Assembly (NCBI GenBank): GCA_027021085.1
Contig: JALUVB010000250.1
Coordinates: 1-16,625, forward strand
Length of the DNA stretch: 16,625 nucleotides
Reading direction: 5' to 3'
Origin: a bacterium
Lineage (GTDB): Bacteria > CAIJMQ01 > JAADFP01
Shown: piece by piece, positions 1 through 6,629 of the stretch
Layout: every line of letters starts with the position of its first letter
How positions within the stretch are numbered: the first letter of the stretch is position 1
The notes under the pieces: generated by a model
What the model saw: only the letters and a program-made list of their open reading frames with translations
What the model was told of the DNA's origin: nothing
The model's database searches: none
Program-made: the position numbers and the translations under genes

Positions 1-537
1 CAGGTGGCAGAAAGCAAAGGGTGGGATTTTGAAAAGGCAAAGGGTTACTGTACAAGTGAGTATCAGAAGCTGGGGGACAGGGACCTGCGCTGGTATGATA
101 TTGAGTACTGGCTAAAGAGGTTTGGCATAGAGACTCCGGCCATAGAGATACTGCGAAAATGGGAGAAGTCCATCAGGGTTTACCCGGATGTTTCTACTAC
201 TCTGAGAAAGCTGGCCAAAAGCGGTTTCAGGTTAATTGTCATCACCTGTATGCCCAGAATATTTCTCAAGGAGAAAATTCATAGGTTTGATTCTTTCTTT
301 GAGAAAGTATTTTCCACCATAAGTGATTTCAAGAAAGTTAAATCTCCGGATGTCTATCGGCATATTGCCGGGGAAATTCTTACAGAACCTGCTTCTATTC
401 TCCACGTAGGAGACCATCCTATGCTTGATTACGAGTTTTCCCGCCAGGCTGGCTACAGGAGTATTCTTATAGAAAGGGAGGGAAAAAGCCACCCGGAAAG
501 CATACAGAACCTGGGAGATATTTTTTCTTACTTATGA
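1..537 (+). CDS. HAD-superfamily hydrolase, 5' end missing
   Basis: This is the C-terminal part of a haloacid dehalogenase-fold phosphohydrolase; the substrate cannot be told. The frame is open to the left edge. The first possible start is GTG at 4, but the nucleophile motif DxDx(T/V) that must open a HAD protein is absent, so the true start lies upstream and the gene is partial. Counting from that GTG, a helical cap runs over about residues 8-60. HAD motif II is VITC with Thr81, the motif III lysine is in KSPDVY (Lys113), and motif IV is HVGDHPMLDYEFSRQAG, with Asp137 and Asp142 as Mg2+ ligands. The pattern fits phosphoglycolate-phosphatase-like or HAD-IA enzymes. A 181-bp spacer separates it from rplU, so an operon link is doubtful. 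Confidence 0.85.
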   Translation, partial: QVAESKGWDFEKAKGYCTSEYQKLGDRDLRWYDIEYWLKRFGIETPAIEILRKWEKSIRVYPDVSTTLRKLAKSGFRLIVITCMPRIFLKEKIHRFDSFFEKVFSTISDFKKVKSPDVYRHIAGEILTEPASILHVGDHPMLDYEFSRQAGYRSILIEREGKSHPESIQNLGDIFSYL

Positions 538-541
538 ATTT

Positions 542-547
542 TATAAT
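542..547 (+). promoter_or_regulatory. Possible -10 box upstream of rplU leader
   Basis: An exact TATAAT lies 5 bp after the HAD gene stop. The hexamer 17 bp upstream (tatttt) is a poor -35. If used, transcription would begin near 553 and give a leader of about 165 nt before rplU that contains the hairpins at 575-627. Confidence 0.35.
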
Positions 548-561
548 GCATGCTGTGGAAT

Positions 562-630
562 CCTGTGGGCAAGCGCAGGTGCTTATGCCTGCTTCCATTA
601 TCTGCCGGAATAGCGGGGTGTTCGCTAAGC
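562..630. other. Structured intergenic block (leader or antisense ncRNA)
   Basis: This is part of the 181-bp gene-free stretch 538-718. Three short inverted repeats abut one another: GCAGG/CCTGC (575-592), TTCC/GGAA (593-610) and TAGCG/CGCTA (611-627). An alternative outer pairing GCTTA (581-585) with TAAGC (626-630) would enclose the second and third. On the plus strand this could be an rplU leader. On the minus strand it reads GCGAAC, then GGAAGCAGG, TAAGC, TTGCCC and CAGG in the same order as bacterial SRP RNA. However, the usual GUCAGG before the apical loop is missing and the loop is about 10 nt rather than a GNRA tetraloop. Strand and identity are unresolved. Confidence 0.3.
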
Positions 631-718
631 CGGGCAAAATGCGGTAAAATAAAGAGGAGTGAAAATTTATTTTTAAGAGGTTATGAGTTAAAGACAGGCA
701 CAATTCAGGAGGTAAATA

Positions 719-1048
719 ATGAAAGCAGTTATAGGAACCGGAGGGAAGCAATACATAGTAAAGGAAGGGGAAGTCATTGAAATAGAAAGGGTGGGTGTTC
801 CTGCTGGCAAGAAGATAGAATTTAAAGAGGTTTTTGCCCTGGGTGAAGAAGGAAATATGAAGTATGGTAGCCCTGTTTTGAAAGGCGCGAAAGTAAAAGG
901 GGAAGTTCTGGAAGAGATAAAAGGGGACAAGAAAATCTCTTTCAAGTATCGTAAGAAGACGGATTCTCACTGGAAAAAGGGACATCGGCAGATTTTTACC
1001 CGGGTGAAGATAACTTCCATTATTGACGCAGGGGAAAAAGAGAAGTAA
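719..1048 (+). CDS. rplU: 50S ribosomal protein L21
   Basis: L21 binds 23S rRNA in the large ribosomal subunit. The 109-residue length is normal. The family pattern is clear: N-terminal AVIGTGGKQYIVKEGEVI, a middle VKGEVLEEIKG strand, and the C-terminal signature KKGHRQIFTRVKITSI. ATG 719 is preceded by a strong ribosome site (CAGGAGG, 7 nt before). Unusually, rpmA (L27) does not follow; most bacteria keep rplU-rpmA, often with obg. Instead an unknown membrane protein begins 10 nt after the stop, so the genes down to the HU-like protein probably share a transcript. Confidence 0.97.
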   Translation: MKAVIGTGGKQYIVKEGEVIEIERVGVPAGKKIEFKEVFALGEEGNMKYGSPVLKGAKVKGEVLEEIKGDKKISFKYRKKTDSHWKKGHRQIFTRVKITSIIDAGEKEK

Positions 1049-1058
1049 AATTGTTGCT

Positions 1059-1616
1059 ATGAGAAATAAAAAGATAGAATGGAACATTAATCTGGTTAAA
1101 GAGTTTATTGCACAGTGGCAAGATTTCGGCAACTTTCTCAATCTCCCTCCGGACAGAGAGGTATCTGCGGAAGACGAGCAGAAATTCATGGATATGAAAA
1201 GCATGATTGCCCGCAGATGCCAGGTTCTCCATGAGAGCTTAGAGCAGGGGTTTATGGTGGAAGGCAAGATCCTGGATGTTCTCTCGCAGGCTCCCGGGCT
1301 TCAACAGATACTTACCCAGCCAATGCATATCAAGAAATTGCAGAATGACTGGCATGCTGCCTACATAAGTCTGAATAAGCTCCTGGGAGGGCTGGAGGCC
1401 AAAAAGGCAGAACTTGCCCGGGTATCCCGGTTTGGGTTCAGCTTCCGTAATTTTGTCCGCCATCCCCTTACCACCTTAATATTTCTTATTGCGGTAATCA
1501 TGCTTTTTTATGCTTTCCTGGCAAGCTTCCTCACCCCGGAAAAAATCTCTGCATTGAAAGACAAACTTCCCTTCCTGAGCGAGAATGCTCCTGGGGACAC
1601 GGAGCAGCAGGAGTGA
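1059..1616 (+). CDS. Unknown single-pass membrane protein
   Basis: I do not recognise a family. With ATG 1059 the product is 185 residues; a TTG at 1023 would add 12 residues but would overlap rplU, so ATG is preferred although its ribosome site is weak. Residues 1-130 are mostly charged, helix-prone cytoplasmic sequence, including a long helical stretch around 85-122. One hydrophobic segment lies at about 137-157 (LTTLIFLIAVIMLFYAFLAS). A polar tail of about 28 residues follows. Arg and His before the segment suggest the N-terminus stays inside. The gene starts 10 nt after rplU, and its stop overlaps the start of the HU-like gene by 4 nt (GTGA), so translation is probably coupled. Confidence 0.75.
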   Translation: MRNKKIEWNINLVKEFIAQWQDFGNFLNLPPDREVSAEDEQKFMDMKSMIARRCQVLHESLEQGFMVEGKILDVLSQAPGLQQILTQPMHIKKLQNDWHAAYISLNKLLGGLEAKKAELARVSRFGFSFRNFVRHPLTTLIFLIAVIMLFYAFLASFLTPEKISALKDKLPFLSENAPGDTEQQE

Positions 1617-1885
1617 AGAAAAAAGACATAGTAACCAAAATATCGCACGATACAGGCATATCTTCAAATCTGGTTAAGGCAGTAATAGATAGATTCATGG
1701 AAGAAATATCGTGTGCCTTAGAAAAGGGGGAACGCGTAGAACTGCGCAGATTCGGGGTTTTCAAAGTAGTGTATCGCAGGGGAAGAGAAATGCTCCATCC
1801 GCGTTCAGGTAAAAAATTGATTGTCCCGGAAAGAAGGCATCCATTCTTCAAAGCGAGCAAGACACTTAAAGAACGCCTACAGTAG
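1613..1885 (+). CDS. HU/IHF-family DNA-binding protein
   Basis: This is a nucleoid-associated dimeric protein that bends DNA. The 90 residues match the family length. The N-terminal helical dimer part (MKKKDIVTKISHDTGISSNL) is followed by ELRRFGVFKVVYR and the DNA-binding arm with its proline turn, LHPRSGKKLIVPERRHPFFK, then the terminal helix SKTLKERL. HU usually has RNPRTG at the arm tip; here it reads LHPRSG, so it is a divergent HU/IHF-like paralogue and not clearly HupB. The start is GTG 1613, overlapping the upstream stop, with GGAG at 1601-1604 at good spacing. No riboswitch or operator is seen. Confidence 0.93.
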   Translation: MKKKDIVTKISHDTGISSNLVKAVIDRFMEEISCALEKGERVELRRFGVFKVVYRRGREMLHPRSGKKLIVPERRHPFFKASKTLKERLQ

Positions 1886-1890
1886 TGAAC

Positions 1891-1920
1891 TTGCCTGTAC
1901 ATAATCGTGTTAACTAAATA
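1891..1920 (+). promoter_or_regulatory. Candidate promoter of the ABC exporter genes
   Basis: TTGCCT (1891-1896) and TAAATA (1915-1920) are spaced 18 bp apart. The -10 ends 6 nt before ATG 1927, and there is no Shine-Dalgarno, so a transcript from here would be leaderless. A second reading of the -10 is TGT-TAACTA just upstream. This is pattern matching only. Confidence 0.35.
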
Positions 1921-1926
1921 TTTACT

Positions 1927-2856
1927 ATGGGCGATGTTGCACTCCGGATAGAAAACCTTACCAAGGAATACAAAATCAGCAAAGGTGAACGGGTAAGAGC
2001 CCTGGATTCTCTCAACCTGCAAGTTAATGCAGGTACAATGTTTGGCCTGCTGGGACCGCAGGGAGCAGGCAAGAGTACGTTGCTCAAGATACTTGTGGGT
2101 CTCAGCAAGCCTACAAAAGGAAGAACTCTTATATTTGGCAGAGAACAAAGGGACTGGAGGACAAGAGCCCGCATAGGGTTTCTGACCCAGGAGCCATGTT
2201 TCTGTGATTTCCTTACCGGGGAAGAACTGCTTTTGCATACAGGCAGATTTTTTGGGATTCCACCGGAAGAGAGCAGTAAACGGGCAGAGGAACTTTTATC
2301 TCTGGTAGGGCTGGAAGAGGCAAAAAGCAGAAAAATCAAGGATTATTCCCGGGAAATGCTGCAGCGAATAGGCATTGCCAGAGCACTTATTAATGACCCC
2401 GAACTCCTTCTTCTGGATGAACCCGAGGCCGGGCTTGATCCCAGGAATCAAAAAGAAATCAGGGGTATAATAACGGCGCTCTCCGGCCGGGGAAAGACTA
2501 TCCTGCTCACTTCTTCCCATCTTGTGGAAACTGGCAGCATATGTGACTCTGTAGCAATTATTTACCAGGGAAGGGTGACACGAAGAGGCAGGCTAACAGA
2601 GTTGCTCAGGAAGGGAGAGGGGAAAAAAGTTACTTTCCGCATAGAAAAAAAGGGGGTATTAAATACTATTAATGCCTCTTACCGGAGCGAAGAAGCAAAC
2701 GGACAAATAACCGTGCATGTGCCCCATCAAAAAGCCTGCGATGAGATTATCAGCACTGTTCTTTCCAGGGGAGGAAGTATAATCCGGGTGGAAGATGAGC
2801 AGCTGTCCCTGGAAGAGATTTACCAGGAAGAAATCTTAAGGGAGACACATGTTTAG
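1927..2856 (+). CDS. ABC transporter ATP-binding protein (ABC-2/CcmA type)
   Basis: This is the ATPase subunit of an ABC-2-type exporter that works with the permease encoded next. The 309 residues hold one nucleotide-binding domain (about 5-225) and a C-terminal extension (about 226-309) of the kind seen in drug, polysaccharide and Nat/Bcr-type exporters. Motifs are Walker A GPQGAGKST (43-51; Gln replaces the usual Asn), Q-loop Gln88, Walker B LLLLDEP (160-166), the D-loop GLDP and switch His198. The signature is YSREM (140-144), lacking both glycines of LSGGQ; related exporters usually keep one (YSKGM). An in-frame stop at 1915 forces ATG 1927, which has no ribosome site. It overlaps the permease gene by 8 nt. 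The cargo is unknown. Confidence 0.93.
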   Translation: MGDVALRIENLTKEYKISKGERVRALDSLNLQVNAGTMFGLLGPQGAGKSTLLKILVGLSKPTKGRTLIFGREQRDWRTRARIGFLTQEPCFCDFLTGEELLLHTGRFFGIPPEESSKRAEELLSLVGLEEAKSRKIKDYSREMLQRIGIARALINDPELLLLDEPEAGLDPRNQKEIRGIITALSGRGKTILLTSSHLVETGSICDSVAIIYQGRVTRRGRLTELLRKGEGKKVTFRIEKKGVLNTINASYRSEEANGQITVHVPHQKACDEIISTVLSRGGSIIRVEDEQLSLEEIYQEEILRETHV

Positions 2857-3613
2857 GAGGATAATCACTTTGGCAAAGGTAACCTGCCGGGAAACCCTGC
2901 GAAAAAAACCGCTTATCATTTTGTTTATAGCTTCGCTTATTTTTATAGGCAGTGCGCAATTGTTTTTCCTTTTGAAAGCCGGGATTCCTTTAAAAACAAT
3001 GCAGGCAGTATGGCTGAAGAGCTTGATAGGCTTCAGTACGTTACTTGCAGTTTACCTGGGTGCCTGCCTTCTTTTTGCCGAGGAGGGGAAAAATAAGCTC
3101 TATTCTCTTCTCTCTCTCCCGGTAAGAAGAGGAGAGATAGTTATAGGTAAATTCATAGGGGGAGCAGTTGCCCTGCTTCTTCTGTTGCTGCTTATGGGGA
3201 TAGTTTTTATTGCGGTTACGGGATTAAAACAATTTTCCAGTTTACTTATCTGGCAGGCAGTATTACTTGCTTCCTGGGAAATGCTCCTGGTTTTTTCTCT
3301 TTCCCTGATGCTTTCTACCCTGGCCACGCCCCTGTTAAATATTTCACTTTCCCTCTTCGTGTCCCTGGCAGGTAATATTTCAGCTTCCTTGAAATTCCTG
3401 GGTAACCAGATAGATAACCTGGTGGTAAGTTTCCTGGCCAAAATTTTTTATTATTTCGTTCCTCACCTGCATAGATTTGATATTACTTCCAATGTGATTG
3501 CGGGTGAAGAAGTTACCTTTTCCCTTATCTGGAAAGACCTTGCTTATGGGTTTTACTATATGGCATTATTCCTGACTATTGGTATAATTCTTTTTTCAAG
3601 AAAAGAGTTATAA
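2849..3613 (+). CDS. ABC-2 family permease
   Basis: This is the membrane subunit paired with the ATPase encoded just upstream. Its 254 residues contain about six hydrophobic segments: near 23-43, 60-78, 103-127, 134-156, 160-176 and 233-250. The stretch LYSLLSLPVRRGEIVIGKFIGG between the second and third is the typical coupling region of ABC-2 permeases. ATG 2849 lies inside the end of the ATPase gene (8-nt overlap), indicating translational coupling and a fixed subunit ratio. One permease gene implies a homodimeric membrane part. The substrate cannot be inferred; the following gene, tyrS, is a housekeeping gene. Confidence 0.9.
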   Translation: MFRRIITLAKVTCRETLRKKPLIILFIASLIFIGSAQLFFLLKAGIPLKTMQAVWLKSLIGFSTLLAVYLGACLLFAEEGKNKLYSLLSLPVRRGEIVIGKFIGGAVALLLLLLLMGIVFIAVTGLKQFSSLLIWQAVLLASWEMLLVFSLSLMLSTLATPLLNISLSLFVSLAGNISASLKFLGNQIDNLVVSFLAKIFYYFVPHLHRFDITSNVIAGEEVTFSLIWKDLAYGFYYMALFLTIGIILFSRKEL

Positions 3614-3626
3614 GGAGAAGTAAAAA

Positions 3627-4883
3627 ATGAAAAAGTTACGGGTAGAAGAAGAGCTGACAGTAATACAAAAGGGAAGCGAGGAGATAATTAACCGGGAAGA
3701 ATTAAAAGAGAAACTTGTAAGGGTGAGAAAAGAGGGGAGGGGATTGAAAGTAAAATGGGGAGCTGACCCCACCGCTCCTGATCTTCATTTGGGGCACATG
3801 GTAGTGCTAAGAAAGCTGAGAGACTTCCAGGATTTAGGCCACGAAGTGATATTCCTTATCGGGGATTTTACTGCTACCATTGGTGATCCCTCCGGGAAGA
3901 CAGAAACCAGGCCTCCTCTCTCGGAAAAAGAAGTAAAAGATAATGCGCGTACTTATACAGAGCAGGTTTTTAAAATTTTGGATAGAGAGAAAACAAGAGT
4001 AGTATACAACTCTTCCTGGTTAAAAAATATTTCTCTCCGGGATTTTCTCATCCTTTCTTCTCTCCAGTCGGTCTCCCGGATGCTGGAGAGGAACGAATTT
4101 CAGGAAAGACTCAGGGCAGGAAAAGATATAAGGATATCGGAATTTCTCTATCCCCTCCTCCAGGCCTACGACTCCGTGGTCTTAGAGGCAGATGTGGAGA
4201 TAGGTGCTACAGAACAAAAATTTAATTTACTTATGGGAAGAGTCATCCAGAAGAGAATGGGGAAAGAGCCGCAGGTGGTAATAACACTTCCCGTCCTGGA
4301 AGGGCTGGACGGAAAGAGGAAAATGAGCAAGAGCTTTGGTAACTATATAGGTATTAATGAACCGCCGGAAGAAATATTTGGGAAAGTCATGTCTATCCCG
4401 GATGAGATTATGTTCAAGTACTACCTGTTACTCACTCCTCTCTCCAGGAAAGAAATAGAAGGTTTAAAGAAGAAGGTGGAAGAAGGCAGACTGCATCCGA
4501 AAGAAGTAAAAGAAAATCTTGCTTTCATGCTTACCTCGTTCCTGCATTCCGAAAAAGAGGCAGAACAAGCAAAGACTGACTTCCAGGCAAAACACAAGCC
4601 TAACCTTTCCTGGGAAGAACGAATAAAAGATCTGCATATCGAAGAAGTCCGGCTGAATGAGCGGGATTTACGCCAGGGCAAAATATGGATATGCCGTCTT
4701 ATAACTCTGTGCAGGGCTGCCTCCAGTAATTCGGAGGCTGCACGGCTTGTCCAACAGGGAGCAGTGGAAATTGATGGAGAAAAAATAACGGATAAAGCAA
4801 GCGAAATTCCTATCCGGGCTCCCCATTCATTTCTACTCAGGGTGGGGAAAAGACGCATCTATCGTATACTACCGCCTGCTTGA
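3627..4883 (+). CDS. tyrS: Tyrosyl-tRNA synthetase
   Basis: Charges tRNA-Tyr with tyrosine in the cytoplasm. It is a class I synthetase of 418 residues. The Rossmann core begins [15 protein letters not shown], with the HIGH-type motif HLGH at 54-57. Tyrosine-pocket residues appear in [26 protein letters not shown] (from residue 175). The KMSKS loop is at 232-236, and a C-terminal S4 RNA-binding domain covers about 350-410 ([19 protein letters not shown]). ATG 3627 follows an AAGGAG ribosome site. The 13-nt gap after the permease stop leaves no room for a T-box leader. It faces thiE tail to tail across 21 bp with no obvious terminator hairpin. Confidence 0.97.
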   Translation: MKKLRVEEELTVIQKGSEEIINREELKEKLVRVRKEGRGLKVKWGADPTAPDLHLGHMVVLRKLRDFQDLGHEVIFLIGDFTATIGDPSGKTETRPPLSEKEVKDNARTYTEQVFKILDREKTRVVYNSSWLKNISLRDFLILSSLQSVSRMLERNEFQERLRAGKDIRISEFLYPLLQAYDSVVLEADVEIGATEQKFNLLMGRVIQKRMGKEPQVVITLPVLEGLDGKRKMSKSFGNYIGINEPPEEIFGKVMSIPDEIMFKYYLLLTPLSRKEIEGLKKKVEEGRLHPKEVKENLAFMLTSFLHSEKEAEQAKTDFQAKHKPNLSWEERIKDLHIEEVRLNERDLRQGKIWICRLITLCRAASSNSEAARLVQQGAVEIDGEKITDKASEIPIRAPHSFLLRVGKRRIYRILPPA

Positions 4884-4904
4884 GGGTGGTGTTCTGTTTC
4901 TGCC

Positions 4905-5924
4905 TCATGCCTCCTCCTCCCTTTCCCAGGCTTTCACCCATTCCTGAGCCTTCTTTCTGATATCCCCTTCCCGGAGAATACCGGAGATGACAGCTACTCC
5001 GTCCACTCCTGCCTTCTTCAGCTCAGGAAGGAATGGCAGGGTAATTCCTCCTATAGCTACCAGAACCCCTGCTATTTTCTTTCTTGTTTTTTTAAGTACT
5101 CCCAAGCCGAGAGGAGGAGGTAAATCTTTTTTGGAGGTGGTAGGGAAAACAGGCCCCAGGGAGACGTAATCAGCCCCTTCTTCTATCCCGGCTATGGCTT
5201 CTACCCGGGACCTTACCGTGAGCCCTATTATTTTCTCTTCACCCAGAATTTTCCTCGCTTCTTTTACGGGTAAATCTTCTTTGCCCAGATGGACTCCGTC
5301 TGCATTGATACTTAAGGCAATGTCCACCCGGTCGTTAATTATCAACACTGCCGAATATTTCTGGGTTAATTCTCTAACTATAAAGCTTTTTTCCCACAGT
5401 TCCCGCGTGTTAGAGGATTTATCCCGGAATTGCAGGAAGCGAATTCCCCCTTCTAAGGCCTTTCCCACAATTTCCTCATAAGGTTTCCCGGCAATTCTTT
5501 CGTCCGCAATAAGATAAATGCCAATTTTGGCTAATTTATCTTTCTTTGCTAAACAAGAAAGCAGCTGCTTCTCCAGCTGGTAGGCAAGGAATCTCAAGTC
5601 CATCAAGTTCCTGGATAAGGTGGGTTTTTCCAGGCGTGAGAATTCCTCCATTACTCTGAGGGATTCTTCTGCCCGGGAAAAGTTTGCCTTTACCAGCTCC
5701 GAAAGGTGTGCATAAGAAAGGGAAGAAAAATTTTTCCCGATATCAGTTTCTGCATTCCTGAAACTGTAAAGGGGAAAAGAGCTAAGAATCTTTTGTAAAG
5801 AATGGCGTAATCTTCTGATTTCTTGTGTAAGAGCAGTATCTTTGAGAATAAAACGGGCTACTTCTTCCACCACTCTTATCCCTTCCCTGGCCCGGTTATA
5901 GTTTACATCTATGATTTGCCACAT
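4905..5924 (-). CDS. thiE: Thiamine-phosphate synthase with N-terminal ThiD2 domain
   Basis: ThiE joins HMP pyrophosphate to the thiazole phosphate to make thiamine phosphate. This 339-residue protein carries an extra N-terminal domain (about 1-125; IIDVNYNRAREGIRVVEEVARF) of the ThiD2 type, proposed in other phyla to be an alternative HMP-phosphate kinase. Fusion of the two would link consecutive steps. The ThiE barrel (about 133-335) shows QFRDKS (165-170), INDR (196-199), DGVHLGKEDLP (209-219), GPVFPTTSKKD (257-267) and IGGI (291-294). GLTVRSR replaces the usual GxSxH, so one active-site His is absent. An in-frame TAA two codons upstream fixes ATG 5924, which has no clear ribosome site. 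No THI-box was found upstream. Confidence 0.93.
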   Translation of the reverse strand: MWQIIDVNYNRAREGIRVVEEVARFILKDTALTQEIRRLRHSLQKILSSFPLYSFRNAETDIGKNFSSLSYAHLSELVKANFSRAEESLRVMEEFSRLEKPTLSRNLMDLRFLAYQLEKQLLSCLAKKDKLAKIGIYLIADERIAGKPYEEIVGKALEGGIRFLQFRDKSSNTRELWEKSFIVRELTQKYSAVLIINDRVDIALSINADGVHLGKEDLPVKEARKILGEEKIIGLTVRSRVEAIAGIEEGADYVSLGPVFPTTSKKDLPPPLGLGVLKKTRKKIAGVLVAIGGITLPFLPELKKAGVDGVAVISGILREGDIRKKAQEWVKAWEREEEA

Positions 5925-5957
5925 TTTTTACAGGAAAAAACCACGAATTCCACATCC

Positions 5958-5976
5958 TCCCGAGATAAGATCGGGA
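5958..5976. repeat. 6-bp perfect hairpin, REP-like
   Basis: TCCCGA (5958-5963) and TCGGGA (5971-5976) flank a 7-nt loop in the 132-bp spacer between rfaE2 and thiE. On the minus strand the setting is CTGTCATG before the stem and GGATGTGGAATTC after it. This resembles the GTCATTCCCG...CGGGAATC palindromes dispersed in many bacterial genomes. No U-run follows at once, so it is a poor terminator. Confidence 0.45.
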
Positions 5977-6046
5977 ACATGACAGTCGAACGAGTCTTGT
6001 GTTGCAGATTCACACTTTACCTCCCATCCCTGCTTGCTATCTCCCC

Positions 6047-6067
6047 CCGCTACTAACTACTCGCTAC
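6047..6067 (-). repeat. Heptad tandem repeat, 3 units
   Basis: Read on the minus strand: GTAGCGA (6067-6061), GTAGTTA (6060-6054), GTAGCGG (6053-6047). It is preceded by AGTAAATA and followed by a G-run. The first unit forms the last codons and stop of rfaE2. The same 7-nt units occur at 16101-16128. Confidence 0.8.
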
Positions 6068-6539
6068 TATTTACTCCCTTAATCTTATCCAGTATTCCGC
6101 TGGTGGAGTAGCCTTTCTTGTAGGGGATTATTACCACTTCCCCCCCCCATGATTCTACCAAATCCCCCCCTATTACTTCTTCTTTCTTCCAGTCCCCTCC
6201 TTTTACCAGGACATGGGGTTTTAATTCGCTAATGATATTGTAGGGGGTATCTTCTTCAAATATGGTTACGTAATCTACCATCTCCAGGGAAGCCAGTATC
6301 TCGGCTCGCTCGTCCTGTGGAAATACTGGCCTTTCCTTTCCTTTTAATCTTTGCAAAGAGGCATCAGAGTTTATTCCTACTATCAGTATATCTCCCCTGG
6401 CTTTAGCCTCCTGCAGGAGATAAAGGTGCCCGGGATGAAGAATGTCAAAACATCCGTTGGTGAAAACAACAATTTTCCCACTTCTTCTTTCTTCTTCCAG
6501 AATATTCCCCAATTCTTTCCTGGTTTTCATTTTGCCCAT
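6057..6539 (-). CDS. rfaE2: Heptose-1-phosphate adenylyltransferase (RfaE2/HldE C-terminal type)
   Basis: Transfers AMP from ATP to D-glycero-beta-D-manno-heptose 1-phosphate, giving the ADP-heptose used for the LPS inner core. It is a cytidylyltransferase-fold enzyme of 160 residues, matching the stand-alone domain; the kinase domain (RfaE1) is not in the window. Visible signatures are FTNGCFDILHPGH with HxGH at 35-38, VGINSDASLQRLKG, ERPV, EEDTP and VLVKGGDW. The end of the protein (VNSSE-stop) is encoded by the heptad repeat. Two long G tracts, G9 (6148-6140) and G7 (6170-6164), lie in the coding strand and encode WGGE and IGGD. ATG 6539 has no ribosome site; a -10 box lies 6 nt upstream. 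A second in-frame ATG exists three codons later. Confidence 0.94.
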   Translation of the reverse strand: MGKMKTRKELGNILEEERRSGKIVVFTNGCFDILHPGHLYLLQEAKARGDILIVGINSDASLQRLKGKERPVFPQDERAEILASLEMVDYVTIFEEDTPYNIISELKPHVLVKGGDWKKEEVIGGDLVESWGGEVVIIPYKKGYSTSGILDKIKGVNSSE

Positions 6540-6545
6540 ACTGCT

Positions 6546-6554
6546 ATTTTAGCA
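6546..6554 (-). promoter_or_regulatory. Extended -10 promoter of rfaE2
   Basis: The minus strand reads TGC-TAAAAT, an extended -10, ending 6 nt before ATG 6539. The -35 region is weak. With no Shine-Dalgarno present, the transcript would start at or next to the ATG. Confidence 0.45.
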
Positions 6555-6629
6555 AAAAGAAGCATTTCCCCATCCTCACCCGGCGAGGTATTCACTGTGG
6601 GATCTGGTTCACCCTCCAAGCTCTAATCC

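Noticed and set aside
538-718. tRNA or cobalamin/L21-type known riboswitch
   Set aside because: No GGTTCGAnTCC T-arm and no recognisable riboswitch core; only short hairpins and a partial SRP-like order are present.
467-1267. 266-aa open frame on the minus strand
   Set aside because: It lies antisense to rplU and its neighbours, has low-quality composition (many Cys, Ser, Phe, Leu) and no family pattern; rplU is certain.
1531-2238. 235-aa open frame on the minus strand
   Set aside because: Antisense to the HU-like gene and the ABC ATPase, both firmly identified; no motif of its own.
3614-3626. T-box leader for tyrS
   Set aside because: Only 13 nt separate the permease stop from the tyrS start.
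4884-4904. Bidirectional terminator between tyrS and thiE
   Set aside because: The 21-bp gap shows no stable inverted repeat with a T-run.
5925-6056. TPP riboswitch (THI-box) upstream of thiE
   Set aside because: The conserved CUGAGA and ACCUGA elements are not present on the minus strand of this spacer.
6585-6605. Terminator after the SDR-like gene
   Set aside because: On the minus strand only a 4-bp CCTC/GAGG stem is seen and no U-tract follows it directly.
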